A DNA stretch of 64,000 nucleotides from Siphonodentalium dalli (Eukaryota > Mollusca > Scaphopoda > Gadilida > Siphonodentaliidae), in assembly GCA_032622095.1 (NCBI GenBank), contig CP136065.1, positions 156,309,577-156,373,576 on the forward strand, in the 5' to 3' direction. Position 1 is the first letter of the stretch, and each line of letters starts with the position of its first letter. Positions 1-11,079 of this stretch are shown here, piece after piece. The position numbers were made by a program, and so were the translations under genes. Below the pieces are notes generated by a model. The model was not told the DNA's origin and ran no database searches. It saw only the letters and a program-made list of their open reading frames with translations.

Positions 1-963
1 ACAATCATTGGTATATAATATATGATCTTGAGCGCGTTACCATCTCTGACATTTGTTTTCTTGTAGCTTGGTGTCTCGCATGATTCTCGTGTTTCACGAC
101 GAAAATGAATTTATTGCCACTATTAGATACAAATTAAGGTCACTTGGCTGTCAGAGTTCAAGAATATGATCTCAGAGTCATCTGCCATATATTGAGGAGC
201 TGGGACACGATCGCGAACTTATTAATATTTGATGTATTTGTGAGGGCTGTTGAAAATCAGAAAACGTAATCGTGACGACGGATATGGAAAAAACGACAAC
301 GATTCGAAAGACCACACATTCTGGTGACGTATTGCCCTATTCGCAATTCTGATCTGTAATAGTTCATTATGCTATAGGTGTCCAATATTTGAATATGTCC
401 AGCTTCCTCATCAGCATTAGAGCACTTACACTGTAAGAAATAATGATGACCACCATGGTAATCACCCCATCAAGCAAGGCAGCGATGGGCAGAAATATTC
501 TGGTCCAAATTGATTTCGAGAAGGTACTCAATATTAAACAATAGTTCCGTGCATGTACGTCGTACTGTAAATTACCAAGATGAAAGGGATGTTAGTTTGT
601 ATTTTCATTGATTAATAGACCGTTTTATACTGTCTATAGAGATGTCACAATTTGAACAAGGTGTTTCTCAAACCAGCGAGAGAATCTTTATACGGTTGTA
701 CAAACAAAATACATGTACACGACTAACATATCACCAACAACGATATCAGCAGTTGCATAGCAATACGGGAGGCACGCACGCCTGATTAACCCCGTAAAGT
801 TTGAACGGCCGATGTGCCCAAGGCATTGGCATGCGGACATGTGAGACCCAAAACAGATTGAGGTTAATGTGATAGTACAATTGTACATATTTGATATATT
901 ATGTTATATTTCAATGAAATATATTATCATACATTTAGATATATTTAGATGACCAATATTATG
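1..963. other. No recognisable feature
   Basis: Ordinary AT-rich sequence with frequent stops in all frames. I see no repeat shared with the rest of the window, no domain and no RNA gene. The short open frame at 688-888 on the minus strand has no recognisable motif. Confidence 0.5.
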
Positions 964-1499
964 TTTAAAGATACGGGCGGTGTTGGCGGTGGGTATGCTG
1001 TTAAATATTCACCACTGTCGAAAACCGCCATAAACAGAAATAATAGTAAACTATAGACAGATTTTGTTCTTATATCAATCAGAGATATGGCATAAACGGT
1101 ATGTTATTGTCAAATGCTTTGTTTCCTTTGTTATGTAAACAAAAGCAAAAAACGTTGTAGAACATGGCTTTTGTTTAGATCCGGATACGGTAAACATAAA
1201 GAGCGTCATTTGTTACTGTTTTACTGATATGGAAATAATAAAGAGCATTTATATCATTTATGTGTGATTAACCAATAGAATTGCGCTGTGTTATGTAAAC
1301 AGAAGCAAAACTTCTGTAACACGAGGAGGCTCTTGTTTACGTGTATACACCATCGTACGTCTTGATGACAATATACTATTTACGCGCTGATTATGTTTGG
1401 CATATGAACAAAACTATATATATTTTAATATTCCTTCTGTTGATGGCGATTAGAAAAAATATGAATATTTCTGCAACGAACGCCGCCCGTGCCTTTAAA
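964..1499. mobile_element. MITE flanked by TTAA, copy 1
   Basis: Non-coding 536-bp element. It starts TTTAAAGATACGGGCGG and ends CGCCCGTGCCTTTAAA, so the ends are inverted repeats (AG[A/G]-ACGGGCGG type) bounded by TTAA on both sides. A second copy at 53795-54325 is colinear over its whole length, with the same internal landmarks (GGGTATGCTGTT, AAACCGCCATAAACAG, TTTAGATCCGGATA). TTAA target duplications are characteristic of piggyBac-superfamily transposons, which suggests but does not prove a piggyBac-mobilised MITE. No transposase is seen. The open frame at 1391-1576 is a shadow of this repeat. Confidence 0.7.
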
Positions 1500-2043
1500 A
1501 TCTGATGGTACGCATCGAGATGTTCCACTTTCACTAAACAATTGAGCCGAGGTGATAAAATTGGAACCATATGCATATTTTGTTGGCAATTTCAATCAGT
1601 TCGAAAGCTTGAAGAACAGTTGAAAAATGTTAACTCAGTTGGGTACAATTGAAGTTTCCACAGTTGGCATTTTTGTGAAGATAGGTAATGTTGTGTCTGC
1701 ATGTTTCCAATAATCGATTTCTCAGATTGCAAATGCGTTTCGCAAACTCTCAACAATTATATACGCTATATCAACAGTTATCAAGTTAAGCCATTTGTGC
1801 CATTGTAACAACACTTGAAATAGTATGGGAGGGTAATTACAACTCATTCGCGATTCTATATCTGTCACAGACGTTAAATGAAATGATCACAAGAGACTAG
1901 TTAGCACTTAGCGCGTGTCAACTTGATGTCAACTATGATGCAAGAATAAAATATAATATGTCGATGAGGATTTTATTCCGGACGATCGTCTTTGTTGACA
2001 TGGTATATTCAGCTTGAAGTGCATGTATATTGAAGGTGTATGG
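1500..2043. other. No recognisable feature
   Basis: AT-rich, stop-rich, unique within the window as far as I can see. Confidence 0.4.
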
Positions 2044-2790
2044 TTCTCTATTCCGAATGTTCTTTATTCCGAATGTTTTCTATTCCGAAGGTTTTCTATT
2101 CTGGGTGTGTTTATTCAGAAATGCATCAATATTTACATGCCACACCCCCCCCCCCCCAGAGAAAACACAGACATGGAACGAAAAATACTATGACACTAGT
2201 ATTCCCGTATTACATTAATACACCCCATTCTGATTTCCAAATTGTTCCGGATGTCGGATATTATCATGAACAGTATAAGTTTATCGTTTATTATGGAAAC
2301 ATGGTGACTGCATGGCTGAAAAAAAATAAGGAATAAAGTCCGGCCGAACTGGCATCCTGTCTGTGGAAGATATAAAATGTGAATGCAAAGCCACAATTGC
2401 ATGTGGGTTCGTCGTCCGTCTAGTCAGCGATATTCCGTAATGTACGTTATCGAGTTCCAGTACTGATTTAGAATTATAACGCCACCTTTATACTCTTCCT
2501 TTAATTGGTGTATTCTTACCTTCAATAATTCTCCACTTCCTACGTCGCCATGGTGGTCGTTCAATTTATGTTTCGTGCGCTCCCATAACATTAGGTATAT
2601 ATGACATTCTCAATACTCATTTACGCCACCCCACACACGAGTCACAAACGCTAGTACTCCATACATGTCATACATAGATGGCATATGTTTGTAGCGCAGA
2701 CCGTCGAGTAGGAAGGGTCCTCGTTTATAATAGAATAAAAACAACTCTCGGAATAGCGAACCTTCGGAATAGCGAACCTTCGGAATAGAG
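2044..2790. mobile_element. Inverted-repeat element with short tandem termini
   Basis: The left end (about 2044-2105) is four tandem copies of a 15-18-bp motif of the type CTATTCCGAA[T/G]GTT. The right end (about 2745-2790) carries three copies of the same motif on the opposite strand (AACCTTCGGAATAG type). The 750 bp between them is non-coding and contains a poly-C run at 2144-2157. The symmetry suggests a TIR transposon with subterminal tandem repeats. I could not define a target duplication. Open frames at 2030-2336 merely translate the repeat. Confidence 0.5.
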
Positions 2791-2892
2791 ACATGACCCC
2801 GATCGAAGAACTATACGCGGTATATGCACACTATATTATGATCCGTTAAATGATTCTTCATTATCACCGAAAAACATACTTTTATAATTTAG

Positions 2893-3476
2893 CGCACATT
2901 GCACGTGTCTGTTTATGCGAAACTTGGAAATTCCGTATTCTGCTCGAAAAAAAAATCCCCGTCGGTGTGACAGAAATCTTTATAACAAAACGATCCAACA
3001 TATCCTCCCGCAAATACGCACATAATCGACCTATAATGTGAAATAGGTACATAATGTTATTATTTTATTCTGAAATAAGCAGATAATGGACCCTTGTCCG
3101 TTATTTGGTGTTATGGCGCGGGCGACTGTAAAAACACCTGTTAAAGGGCGTACACCTGAGAAATCGTGAGTTGGCTTATTTGTGTCATTGTCCGCACATA
3201 ATCTGCTTAGAATCGCCTCATTATGAGTCGATAATGTGACTAAAATGTTCTCATTTTCATAATTTTATCGACTCAAAATGAGGCATTTCTAAGCAGATTA
3301 TCTACCTAAACTAAGTTTTATTATAAGCAGATAATGTGCTGGTTTCGGGAGAACAGGCTGACATTCCACGTGTCTCTGTTTATGCGAGACTGGGAAATTC
3401 CGTATTCTACTCGAAAAAAATTCCCTGTAGGTGTGACAGCAAAATTTATAAACAAAACGATCACATGAGACATGTT
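2893..3476. repeat. Direct duplication flanking the 3.0-kb element
   Basis: About 100 bp at 2893-2995 (CACGTGTCTGTTTATGCGA ... GAAATTCCGTATTCT ... GTGTGACAG) recurs at 3366-3470 in direct orientation with few differences. It brackets the TIR element at 2997-3361. This is either a tandem duplication of a larger unit or part of a longer element. Confidence 0.55.
2997..3361 (+). mobile_element. TIR/fold-back MITE, copy A
   Basis: Non-coding element of about 365 bp. It begins CAACATATCCTCCCGCAAAT and ends with a degraded inverted version. An inverted full copy at 63179-63528 has clearer ends (CAACATATTCTCCCTAAAAT against its complement). Internally, 3193-3304 is a long imperfect palindrome: ATAATCTGCTTAGAATCGCC pairs with the strand complementary to GGCATTTCTAAGCAGATTAT. 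The motif GCAGATTATGTGC is repeated through it. A 60-bp terminal fragment is at 7540-7601. Confidence 0.6.
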
Positions 3477-3546
3477 TGACCAATCAGAGGTTGAATTGAA
3501 TGCACGACGTTATCTTGCGAACTCAAAACAAACAATAATTCCATGT

Positions 3547-3997
3547 CCATATTAGGGGGAGCGGATAGCTCATTTCGTGGGCCGACCTCTGAGCTACACC
3601 ATCAACGCGGTCGAGCGTTCTAATCTGACGTGGTATTGGACGGACTCTGTATCGCCATCTGCATTCCCAGTACCATGGGTATTACGAATCAACCATCGAT
3701 GCCACGATAAGTGCTCTGAGAAGCAAAAAGAATATCAGAAAAATATGAAAAAAGGGTATTGGGAGAATTTCGTACCTCCGCTTCTCTCGTTATGTCATGG
3801 CCAGGAATGACACTATGCTGGGCACACCGTCGGACCAGGAGCCGATGCTAAATGCATGGCTGTACGTCCGTGTGTAACAATTTGCGCACGTTAAAGATCC
3901 CTACCAAGGCGAAGAAGTAATTGATTCGGCAAAACTTCCTGGACAAATTGGATGGATCTACTTGGATTATACTAGTCAGAGGAAGAAGAAGAAGAAG
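3547..3997 (+). mobile_element. SINE-like unit with GAA tail
   Basis: The head at about 3550-3625 resembles a decayed tRNA promoter region (GGATAGCTCATTTCGTGG, then a weak box-B-like CGGTCGAGCGTTC). The body contains TTTGCGCACGTTAAAGATCC (3882-3901), a core I recall from several molluscan and other metazoan SINEs. The end is a GAA-rich tail at about 3980-3996. No open frame of interest; 3577-3810 is a shadow. SINE identity is inferred from layout. Confidence 0.4.
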
Positions 3998-5212
3998 ATT
4001 TGCAGTCATATGTATTATTACAGGCGCAGGGCGCATAACTCTAAACTATTTTATAGGATATTCCCTTATTATTATACTGACTATATCTGACAGTTTGACG
4101 AGGCTTTGTCTGTCTCTCGAAATAGATTTGATGGGACTGAGCCTATAATTGATATACCCCATAATAGGGGCCTATAATTATACCTGACTGATCTTATGAC
4201 ACAATCCGCTTGAAGTTTCTTCATTTTATCTGCAGTACCGTGAAAGGATATGAGCTTTTGTTTCCGACCGTTCATCCTGGGCGTTATAGCGGACTGTCTG
4301 CTACGGGAATCAGGGAGCTAAATGTGTTCTAGAGTCGGGGAGCGAGTACACCGTGGAATGCTAAAGGTGAAGGTAACCGAACAATGACATTCACCTGATA
4401 CATGCGACACGTTATTAAAGGATGACATCGCGTTTATTTGATTTGTACATCATATCTAAATAATTTAAACTGGTGAATGAATGTGGGAATGGATTTTCGT
4501 GAGCGGGAAATTTATTTAACTAGCTGCTGTAGTTCTGCATGGGATAGCCCTGTCGTACACTTGGGGATTTATTTTAAAAAGTAAACACATGACCTATGAT
4601 TTTTCTTGCATTTTCGTGATCAACTGGTGTCAATCTAGCTGGGTAAGCATCACTGGTATGGCATGTGGGCTTCAATTCAGTGAATTTGGCCGAAACGTTA
4701 ACACTGTCGCCTATGGGAAACCATTTAGTTCAGTGATTCTTACAACAGCGATCGTGGAGAAATGCCTGTCAGGATGGGGGCAATTGAGAAAGCCACGCTT
4801 ACGTACTTAATGTTTGATAGCGTGATGAAATTACCCACATCAATGTCTGTCACATCGGAATAAGGAACTCACATTCAAGCAGCCGAATCACGAAGGGGGT
4901 TATGGTATTGTTCGAATCGTCCACAGCCCTGGTTATATAAGTGACCCTGCTAATTTACCATGATTGTGGGTTCTGCTGAATTGCTGTGGTCCTGGTAGAG
5001 CAATAATTATGATGTTAAGGAAGAGTACCATTATTTTATTTGAAATTGTCTTTTCGCGGCCTTTGGATGATTGGAACGAATCGAAGAGAAACTGTTATAT
5101 GCATAAAGCATTGAAAACAGATATATTCAATAATTGATGTGTAGGTTGTTGCAAACCGACCACAAACAATATGGCCATTCTGTAATTTTTAAAATAGTGG
5201 CGCCGCCATTAA
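3998..5212. other. No recognisable feature
   Basis: Stop-rich unique sequence. Short open frames at 4081-4275 and 4589-4810 have no motif or family resemblance I recognise. Confidence 0.4.
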
Positions 5213-5280
5213 AATTATATATATATATATGTGTGCGTGTGTGTGTGTGAGGGTGTGTGTGTGTGTGTGTGTGTGTGTTT
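5213..5280. repeat. (AT)n-(GT)n microsatellite
   Basis: About 18 bp of alternating AT followed by about 45 bp of GT with two interruptions. The His/Thr-rich minus-strand frame at 5215-5400 is an artefact of it. Confidence 0.9.
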
Positions 5281-5769
5281 AAAGGTATGTGGCACGGGCT
5301 CAGTGGAATAAATGACTTCTTTTTTCATTGTCATTGAAGATTGTAGACATTCAATGTGAGTCATCCCTGCGTGCTTGCTTTGAGGGCTGATTAAAAGCAT
5401 TTAAGCATACCAATTCAGATACATAAATTAAGAAATGGCCATTAAATAAATATTTCTTTCAATCAGAGTGATTTAAACAAGTGACCCATACTCAGTGATC
5501 AGATTGGGTACGACATCTGCAGTAAGCATGCCCCCCTACTCATTCAAACACACGAAACAGATGAGATAGGGATGCCACGGCGACAACCGATATCGTCGCT
5601 GGTAGTTTGGTGCATGTACCTTACTCCACCTCATCGCCTTATGGGCGACCCCATGTGTATCGGGGAAACTGGAGACGCAGAAAAGTATATGAAATATAAT
5701 GCATAATTATAAAAAAATGATAAGACTGATGATTTCTCCTCGAGTGAAATTCAGAGGATTATGTTTACG

Positions 5770-6061
5770 AGGCGCTACCTATGGTTACTTTTGTCCGAGG
5801 AGTGTTTTGGACGGGTCGAATCGTGACCACGGCCTGACCTTGACCTTCAAAATTGTCAATTCAAGGTCAAATCGGGTAAAACCGGACGGATTTCGACGGG
5901 TACTTTTGTCGGGTACTTTTGTCCTGGGAGTGTTTTGGGTGGGTCAAGTCGTTACCCCAAACTGACCTTGACCTTCAAAATGGTCAAGTCAAGGTCAAAT
6001 CGCGCAATTCGCAGAAAAGCAGAGGGGAAACAGCCCGGACGAAGTCGGGTCCACCAGCTAG
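5770..6061 (+). mobile_element. Helitron 3' fragment (plus orientation)
   Basis: The element ends GGACGAAGTCGGGTCCACCA then GCTAG, followed by T. This is a short GC hairpin about 10 nt before CTAG, the CTRR-type 3' terminus of Helitrons, with the expected 3' T flank. The body repeats TGACCTTGACCTTCAAAAT and TCAAGGTCAAATCG and the phrase TTTTGTCC-GAGTGTTTTGG. These also occur, on the opposite strand, in the six-unit array at 39431-43433. The 5' end is missing, so this is a 5'-truncated or diverged copy. The open frames at 5699-6101 are repeat translations. Confidence 0.65.
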
Positions 6062-6119
6062 TGATTTATATTTTGACATAAAAAGGTTAACGTTTGAGTG
6101 ATTTTGACGAATTTTGTTT

Positions 6120-7000
6120 TTAAGCAACATGATCAACATGAATATGGGATGTATTGTAGGAACTGGATGAACTGGATTTAGATGATTTCATGGGGTGTGG
6201 CCAACAGCCCAGGAACCGGAGTGATATCAGTCTGGTCAATCTGTGTTGCTTGCGATATACGAATGATGTTGGTCTGACTGTTGTCTGTCTGAGTGCTGGC
6301 ATCAGCAGACTTTTTGTAGAAAAGGCAGCAGAATATGTAATTGATTGAATTGACGGTGAACACAACCCATTTCTTTGCATCGAAATAGTATAAATGTTTA
6401 TCACCCTTACACTTTTGAATTTATAATTCATAGTCCCATATGGGAAATATACATTTACAGTTATAATTTTGTTTTGGTTTTGTGCATTCCTTACGGTCAT
6501 ACCCAGAATCAGAACAGCGTGCACACATTGTTTATTTGCTTTTACAATGTTCCTGAATATGACCATGTCCATGACAGTTAAAACATCGTAATTGGATTTT
6601 GAACATAAGTACTTAAATCTATCTTCATGTAACCAACCTTCAATTCCGGTGGATGTTCACACCGATTGAAGTCCAGAAGATTATTCAAAGGAACTTTTTG
6701 TCCATCAACTGTCTTTGAAAATCCACGGACTACTGTAACTCCACGTGGTGCAAACTCAGCCACCATCTCTGACTCAGAAGAATCAATTAGTTCTCAACTC
6801 ATTTCTGCCTCCCGGTACCTCCCCACAGTGAGACAGGCATGAACAGTACACGATTGAAACATTTAACAGTCATGCAGACAAAATGCAAAGAGACATGACA
6901 CGAAAGAAACAACACACGTGAAAAACAGAACACACAACTAGACTCCATAAACAAACTACAATAGTTGCCAGCAATTTAATCTCAAACAATGTGGAGAGGC
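6120..7000 (-). pseudogene. Decayed non-LTR retrotransposon ORF1 (gag-like) with 5' leader
   Basis: Minus-strand relic of a jockey/CR1-like LINE ORF1, whose product normally binds the element's RNA. The open piece 6578-6766 encodes a segment related to the plus copy near 11.7 kb (EFAPRGVTVVRGF, then CEHPPELKVGYMKIDLSTYV). After a 1-base shift it continues into zinc knuckles, with CHGHGHIQEHC and CARCSDSGYDRKEC readable at about 6470-6570. A Ser/Thr/Gln-rich tail (ASTQTD) is at 6178-6363. Stops and frameshifts break it several times. The upstream leader (6780-7000 read on the minus strand) matches the 11.08-11.25 kb leader (CACTGTGGGGAGGTACCG). The amino-terminal part of ORF1 is deleted relative to the plus copy. 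No endonuclease or reverse transcriptase is seen. Confidence 0.7.
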
Positions 7001-7539
7001 GTGGCTAGCCGATTGCTTGAGTCGGGTCAACTCAATCGCACGTCTTGAGATGTAGGGCAAAAGAGGACCATGGGGTACGCCGTGTCCACAGGTTGATGTC
7101 TCGCGTGGTACGGTCGCCCTAGTATCTCAAGGACTCCTACACCAAACCTCACGGAATCCACACCATGCACGGTAAACATGGTACCACATTGGGGGATTCT
7201 TACCCCTCGCAGTGGGGCGGTAGGCCTATTCTACCCGGGTCCACACAGGGAGCTGACTATGCTAATAATCAGGTTCAATAGTACCCTATTTTCACGACAA
7301 AACCTTGCACTTACATGTCGTCGGCTGAGTGCTATAGTGTTCTAAGATCATGTTGGCGGAAATCTGATATATTGTTATCGTTCGATTCGGCGCGTGATCT
7401 CGTATCCGAAAATCACCAGATATCGTGACTGACATAATTATACCAAATTTGAATAAAGGCTATGGCTAACTGTTCCATCTCCAACACTCACTTGTTGTCA
7501 GTGCTATATTGTTCTATATGCACTGTGGACCAAATAATT
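7001..7539. other. Unassigned, possibly more LINE leader
   Basis: The stretch 7001-7330 is more GC-rich than its surroundings and adjoins the LINE leader on the minus strand. I could not match it to the other LINE copy. No feature is seen in the rest. Confidence 0.3.
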
Positions 7540-7601
7540 TTATAACAAAACGATCCAACATATCCTCCCGCAAATACGCACATAATCGACCTATAATGTG
7601 A
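7540..7601 (+). repeat. Terminal fragment of the 3.0-kb TIR element
   Basis: About 61 bases are essentially identical to 2980-3041 (AACAAAACGATCCAACATAT through ATCGACCTATAATGTGA), including 15-20 bp outside the inferred terminus at 2997. The near-identity suggests a recent copy. It also hints that the true unit is larger than the TIR element. Confidence 0.65.
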
Positions 7602-8253
7602 TTTATTTTGTAACGCGTGATTACCTAAATTCCAATGCTTTATTGTTGTTGCCCCAACCTTCCATTATAAGCACTGGAAACATAAATTGGTGGATTGCCT
7701 TTTTAGTGACTGGTTGGAAAGAGCGTGCTTTCTTGCTCCTAGGTGTGAACAATTTATTTCTTTGGGAATTCTTGGGTTAAAATGACACAGAAAATGTCGT
7801 GATGTATAACCTTTGTACTCTTATAAGATTAAGATACCCAAAATCCATTATAGCATTGACGGGAAAACCTATAATCTTCAGAAACATGTTCTATCTCCAA
7901 ACGAGTGTCCGCGAATAGCAAGCAACAAGAACATCCAAACTGATTAGTTGTTTTCGATACCATGCATCAACTAAAAACAACACACAACAAAAATAAAGAA
8001 CATTTATATGAAAATCGGATCATATTTTAAATAGGATATACAGCACTATAACAATAAGCCGTCGATGTGTGTACTAGACGGCCATCGCAACAATAAGTAT
8101 AATCATCTTGTGTGATTTTTTTCCATCCAATGACTATCCACGACCTACTACATGTTATAAAATCTATCGGTGTTAAGTGTTGCCTCTGCTGAGTTTTTGC
8201 CATATCGATAATTTGGTTTACATATATTTGTCACAAAGGGGTTTCTTTGTAAA
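7602..8253. other. No recognisable feature
   Basis: Stop-rich AT-rich sequence with no repeat match found in the window. Confidence 0.35.
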
Positions 8254-8530
8254 TGACCCCGTAGCCGAGGTGGTTGCGTCGTCGATACGATCGTCGCAGT
8301 CTGGGCTAGACGAGGTTTGCTCGGGTACGAACCACAGTATGGGCGAAAATCAGGACGAATCTCAAACTTGTTATGAGTTGTGGGATATCTCAATTTGCCA
8401 TTCTGATCGATACATTGACATTTTTATAAGAAATGAGAATTTGTTCACGCCCACTGAAGCAAGCATATTTGAAGCACTCATACTAAGTATGTGTCTCCAT
8501 ATATCTGATATATATACATATATATGTGCA
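8254..8530 (+). mobile_element. tRNA-derived SINE, copy 1
   Basis: The tRNA-related head starts TGACCCCGTAGCCGAGGTGG (box-A-like) and has a degraded box B, CGGGTACGAACC, near 8322. The roughly 270-bp body aligns along its length with 22041-22275: AGTCTGGGCTAGACGAG, then GGCGAAAATC, then GAGTTGTGGG, then AATTTGTTCA, ending TCCATA-ATCTGATATATA. Such short pol III-type retroposons depend on LINE machinery. Box B is decayed, so this copy is probably inactive. The frames at 8148-8542 are shadows. Confidence 0.7.
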
Positions 8531-11079
8531 TGTTGGCGGTGAATAGTTTCGCGTCGAAAGTATTGTTAAGGTGTCTGGTATATATGCAACCAGGATTGTA
8601 TCGGCGTTAATTGTTTGACGTGAAACAAGGTTTGTTATTAGGTTTGACGTTCTAATAAACTCATGCATGCTTGTCTGGTGAACGAAAAGCTGGTCATGTG
8701 TGACGGTTTAGACATTTAGCTACAAATATGATTGGTTCCTTATGACCATTATTTAGCACAGCTGTTGACGTCATATATTCGACATCAATAATTGAAGAAT
8801 CTAAAAGCCGCTCGTTACATAACTGCCATCTCAAAGGCTGACAAATCACTAACGTCAGAATTAACCAGCAAAATATTGTCGATTGGCGTAATTGATCAAA
8901 ATGGAGATTGTGTAGGCTTATCGCGTGACATCAGTGAGACAATCGTTAGAGGAAGCGTTAGTAAAGTGTTGATCCCAGACAAGATAAAATGAGAAACGAA
9001 TTTATAATGTATGATTTATCGCGTTGTATAAATTAAGAGACCTTCATGGTTCATAAATGTACATTCAATTATCTGACCAACTGACCAAGATTGCAGTATT
9101 CAAGCCAGACTATACCACAATCACATAACCCGTTCTATACTCAATGGACTCTCCCATTTAGTTATAAAATAAATATTGTAATGGTCTATCATTCATTGCA
9201 GGGATTTTCGGGTAATATAAGTAGATGGCAGCCTGGGAACATATAATATAAGTGCTGAATTATTCATATTCATTTGTTGGAAATGTTGGAAATTAATAAG
9301 TTCAACACATGAACTATGATCCTTTGTTGAACTTATTTACTGAACATTTCCTTAGGGAACTAACATTCAATGAGTATTTAGTATAGAAAGGGCTAATTGT
9401 GCGATACTGGCATAGTTCTGATGTAACATTCGCTTGTGTTTTAATATTGATTGTTTGTTTCTCAGTTCGGCTATCCGTATGTTGTCTGTAACTATGGAAT
9501 TGCTATGGAAACGCGCTGGTATGAGAATCTACGTGGTTTATGTAGCTGCAATCCTTCACTGTCAGAAATTTCCAACCTGAAACCCCGTTTTCCAACTGAA
9601 TGTCATTTCAGTCAAAAATATATTTGGAACATACGAGAAATTTCACGTTAAATACTTTTTGGAAAATGAAACTGTGAGAACAATTTCAACTCATTTCGGT
9701 CTGAAAATTTCGACTGATTTTGTGTCAGGCATAATTTCAAATGTTGCCAACATTTTGCCAATGTTGGGTTGAGACACTTCCCAACACCATACACATGCTA
9801 ATTGTTGGGCTGCTAATTTCTAACATAGCGCACGAGTCCCGTACTTATCGGATGGGTACCAGTCTGTGGTATTCTATATTCAGAGCGGTGTTTTTTCCCA
9901 GAAAAAATGACGTACTCGATCCCCCCGAATGCAAATGTTCTATATGCTTTGAGAACAACTCCCTCACCAAAATAACTTATTGACAAAAAAGCGGTAGCTC
10001 TTGTTCGCGATTTTTGCATGCTACTCAGAAAAATGGCAGCCACTTCGATCCCTTGTTTTTTATTTGACTGACGTTTGCCATGTGTTTTGTTGTCCATGTG
10101 CGTTTAGGGATTTGTGCTGTTAGAATAACCGGAGAACCAAAGCACTACATTGCGCGAAATAGTTCTTTGGTTCTAGTGGGACTGTCCAAGCTTAATGAAC
10201 GAAATTACACACTTTGTCAGATATTTTGTTTGCTTGATTAGGATAACTTATGGCTCTGTATTTAGTATTTATATATTGATATCGCGGAACTCCACACAAT
10301 GTGGGTAAAATGTCACCGTTGGCAGCGGTCTTATCGAGTCATCAGGGGGGGGGGGTACATCATGCATGGAGTTTGGTTAACTGCCTTTAGTAAAGATACA
10401 CTGGAAGATTGCATAATATAACGTATGAATGGTTTGCACAACTGTACAATTAGGCATACAAGTACTTTACAAATTCATTTATCTCACACATATATCACTA
10501 ACATTGCGTTCTTCGCCTACGCTATGTAGTATCTTATGTCACTATTGCGTGCCATTCGAACACAACATGAAACCATCAGTCAGCGAATAAGTGCAATGAA
10601 TTGGCGTTCCCATTTGCGAGAAAATGAACTTCTGCGTGTTGTCGCTTGAATGACAACTCGTAATGGCTCCATAATCGCAACCTATGTTAACGACTATAAA
10701 CTGGAGGCAATTTATGTCCGTTTCGACATACTTATGTTATATCCCGTATTTTAAATTTGCCTCCCAGCTGGATTGTGATAGCAAATTACTGATAAATGTC
10801 CACGAGGCAATGATCACTGACAGTTTGTGGTTTCTTCGAAGATTGGTTTCGTCAAGATGTCTCACCGATAGTTAACTAAACTCGGTTTGCGCCAGGCCAT
10901 TAACAGTAAATAATTAGATTATCATCCGATTTTCTTGGAATATTTATAGTCTGCATGTTTCGGTGACCAAGGAGGGTCCTGTCCTATGTATACATGTAAA
11001 ACAAGCATGTACCTAAACATTGTAATAATGCTGGTAAACATATGTGAGTATAATATGTGTTAATAGACACGATCCCTGT
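8531..11079. other. No confident gene; small unidentified open frame
   Basis: Mostly stop-rich sequence. The frame at 8792-8992 (plus, 66 codons, reading KAARYITAISKADKSL onward) has a fairly protein-like composition, but I recognise no family and see no flanking exon signals. A poly-G run lies at 10346-10356. An imperfect duplication of the phrase TGGAAATGTTGGAAATTAAT occurs near 9278. Nothing else is evident. Confidence 0.3.

Noticed and set aside
5215-5400. His/Thr-rich peptide
   Set aside because: Artefact of the GT microsatellite.
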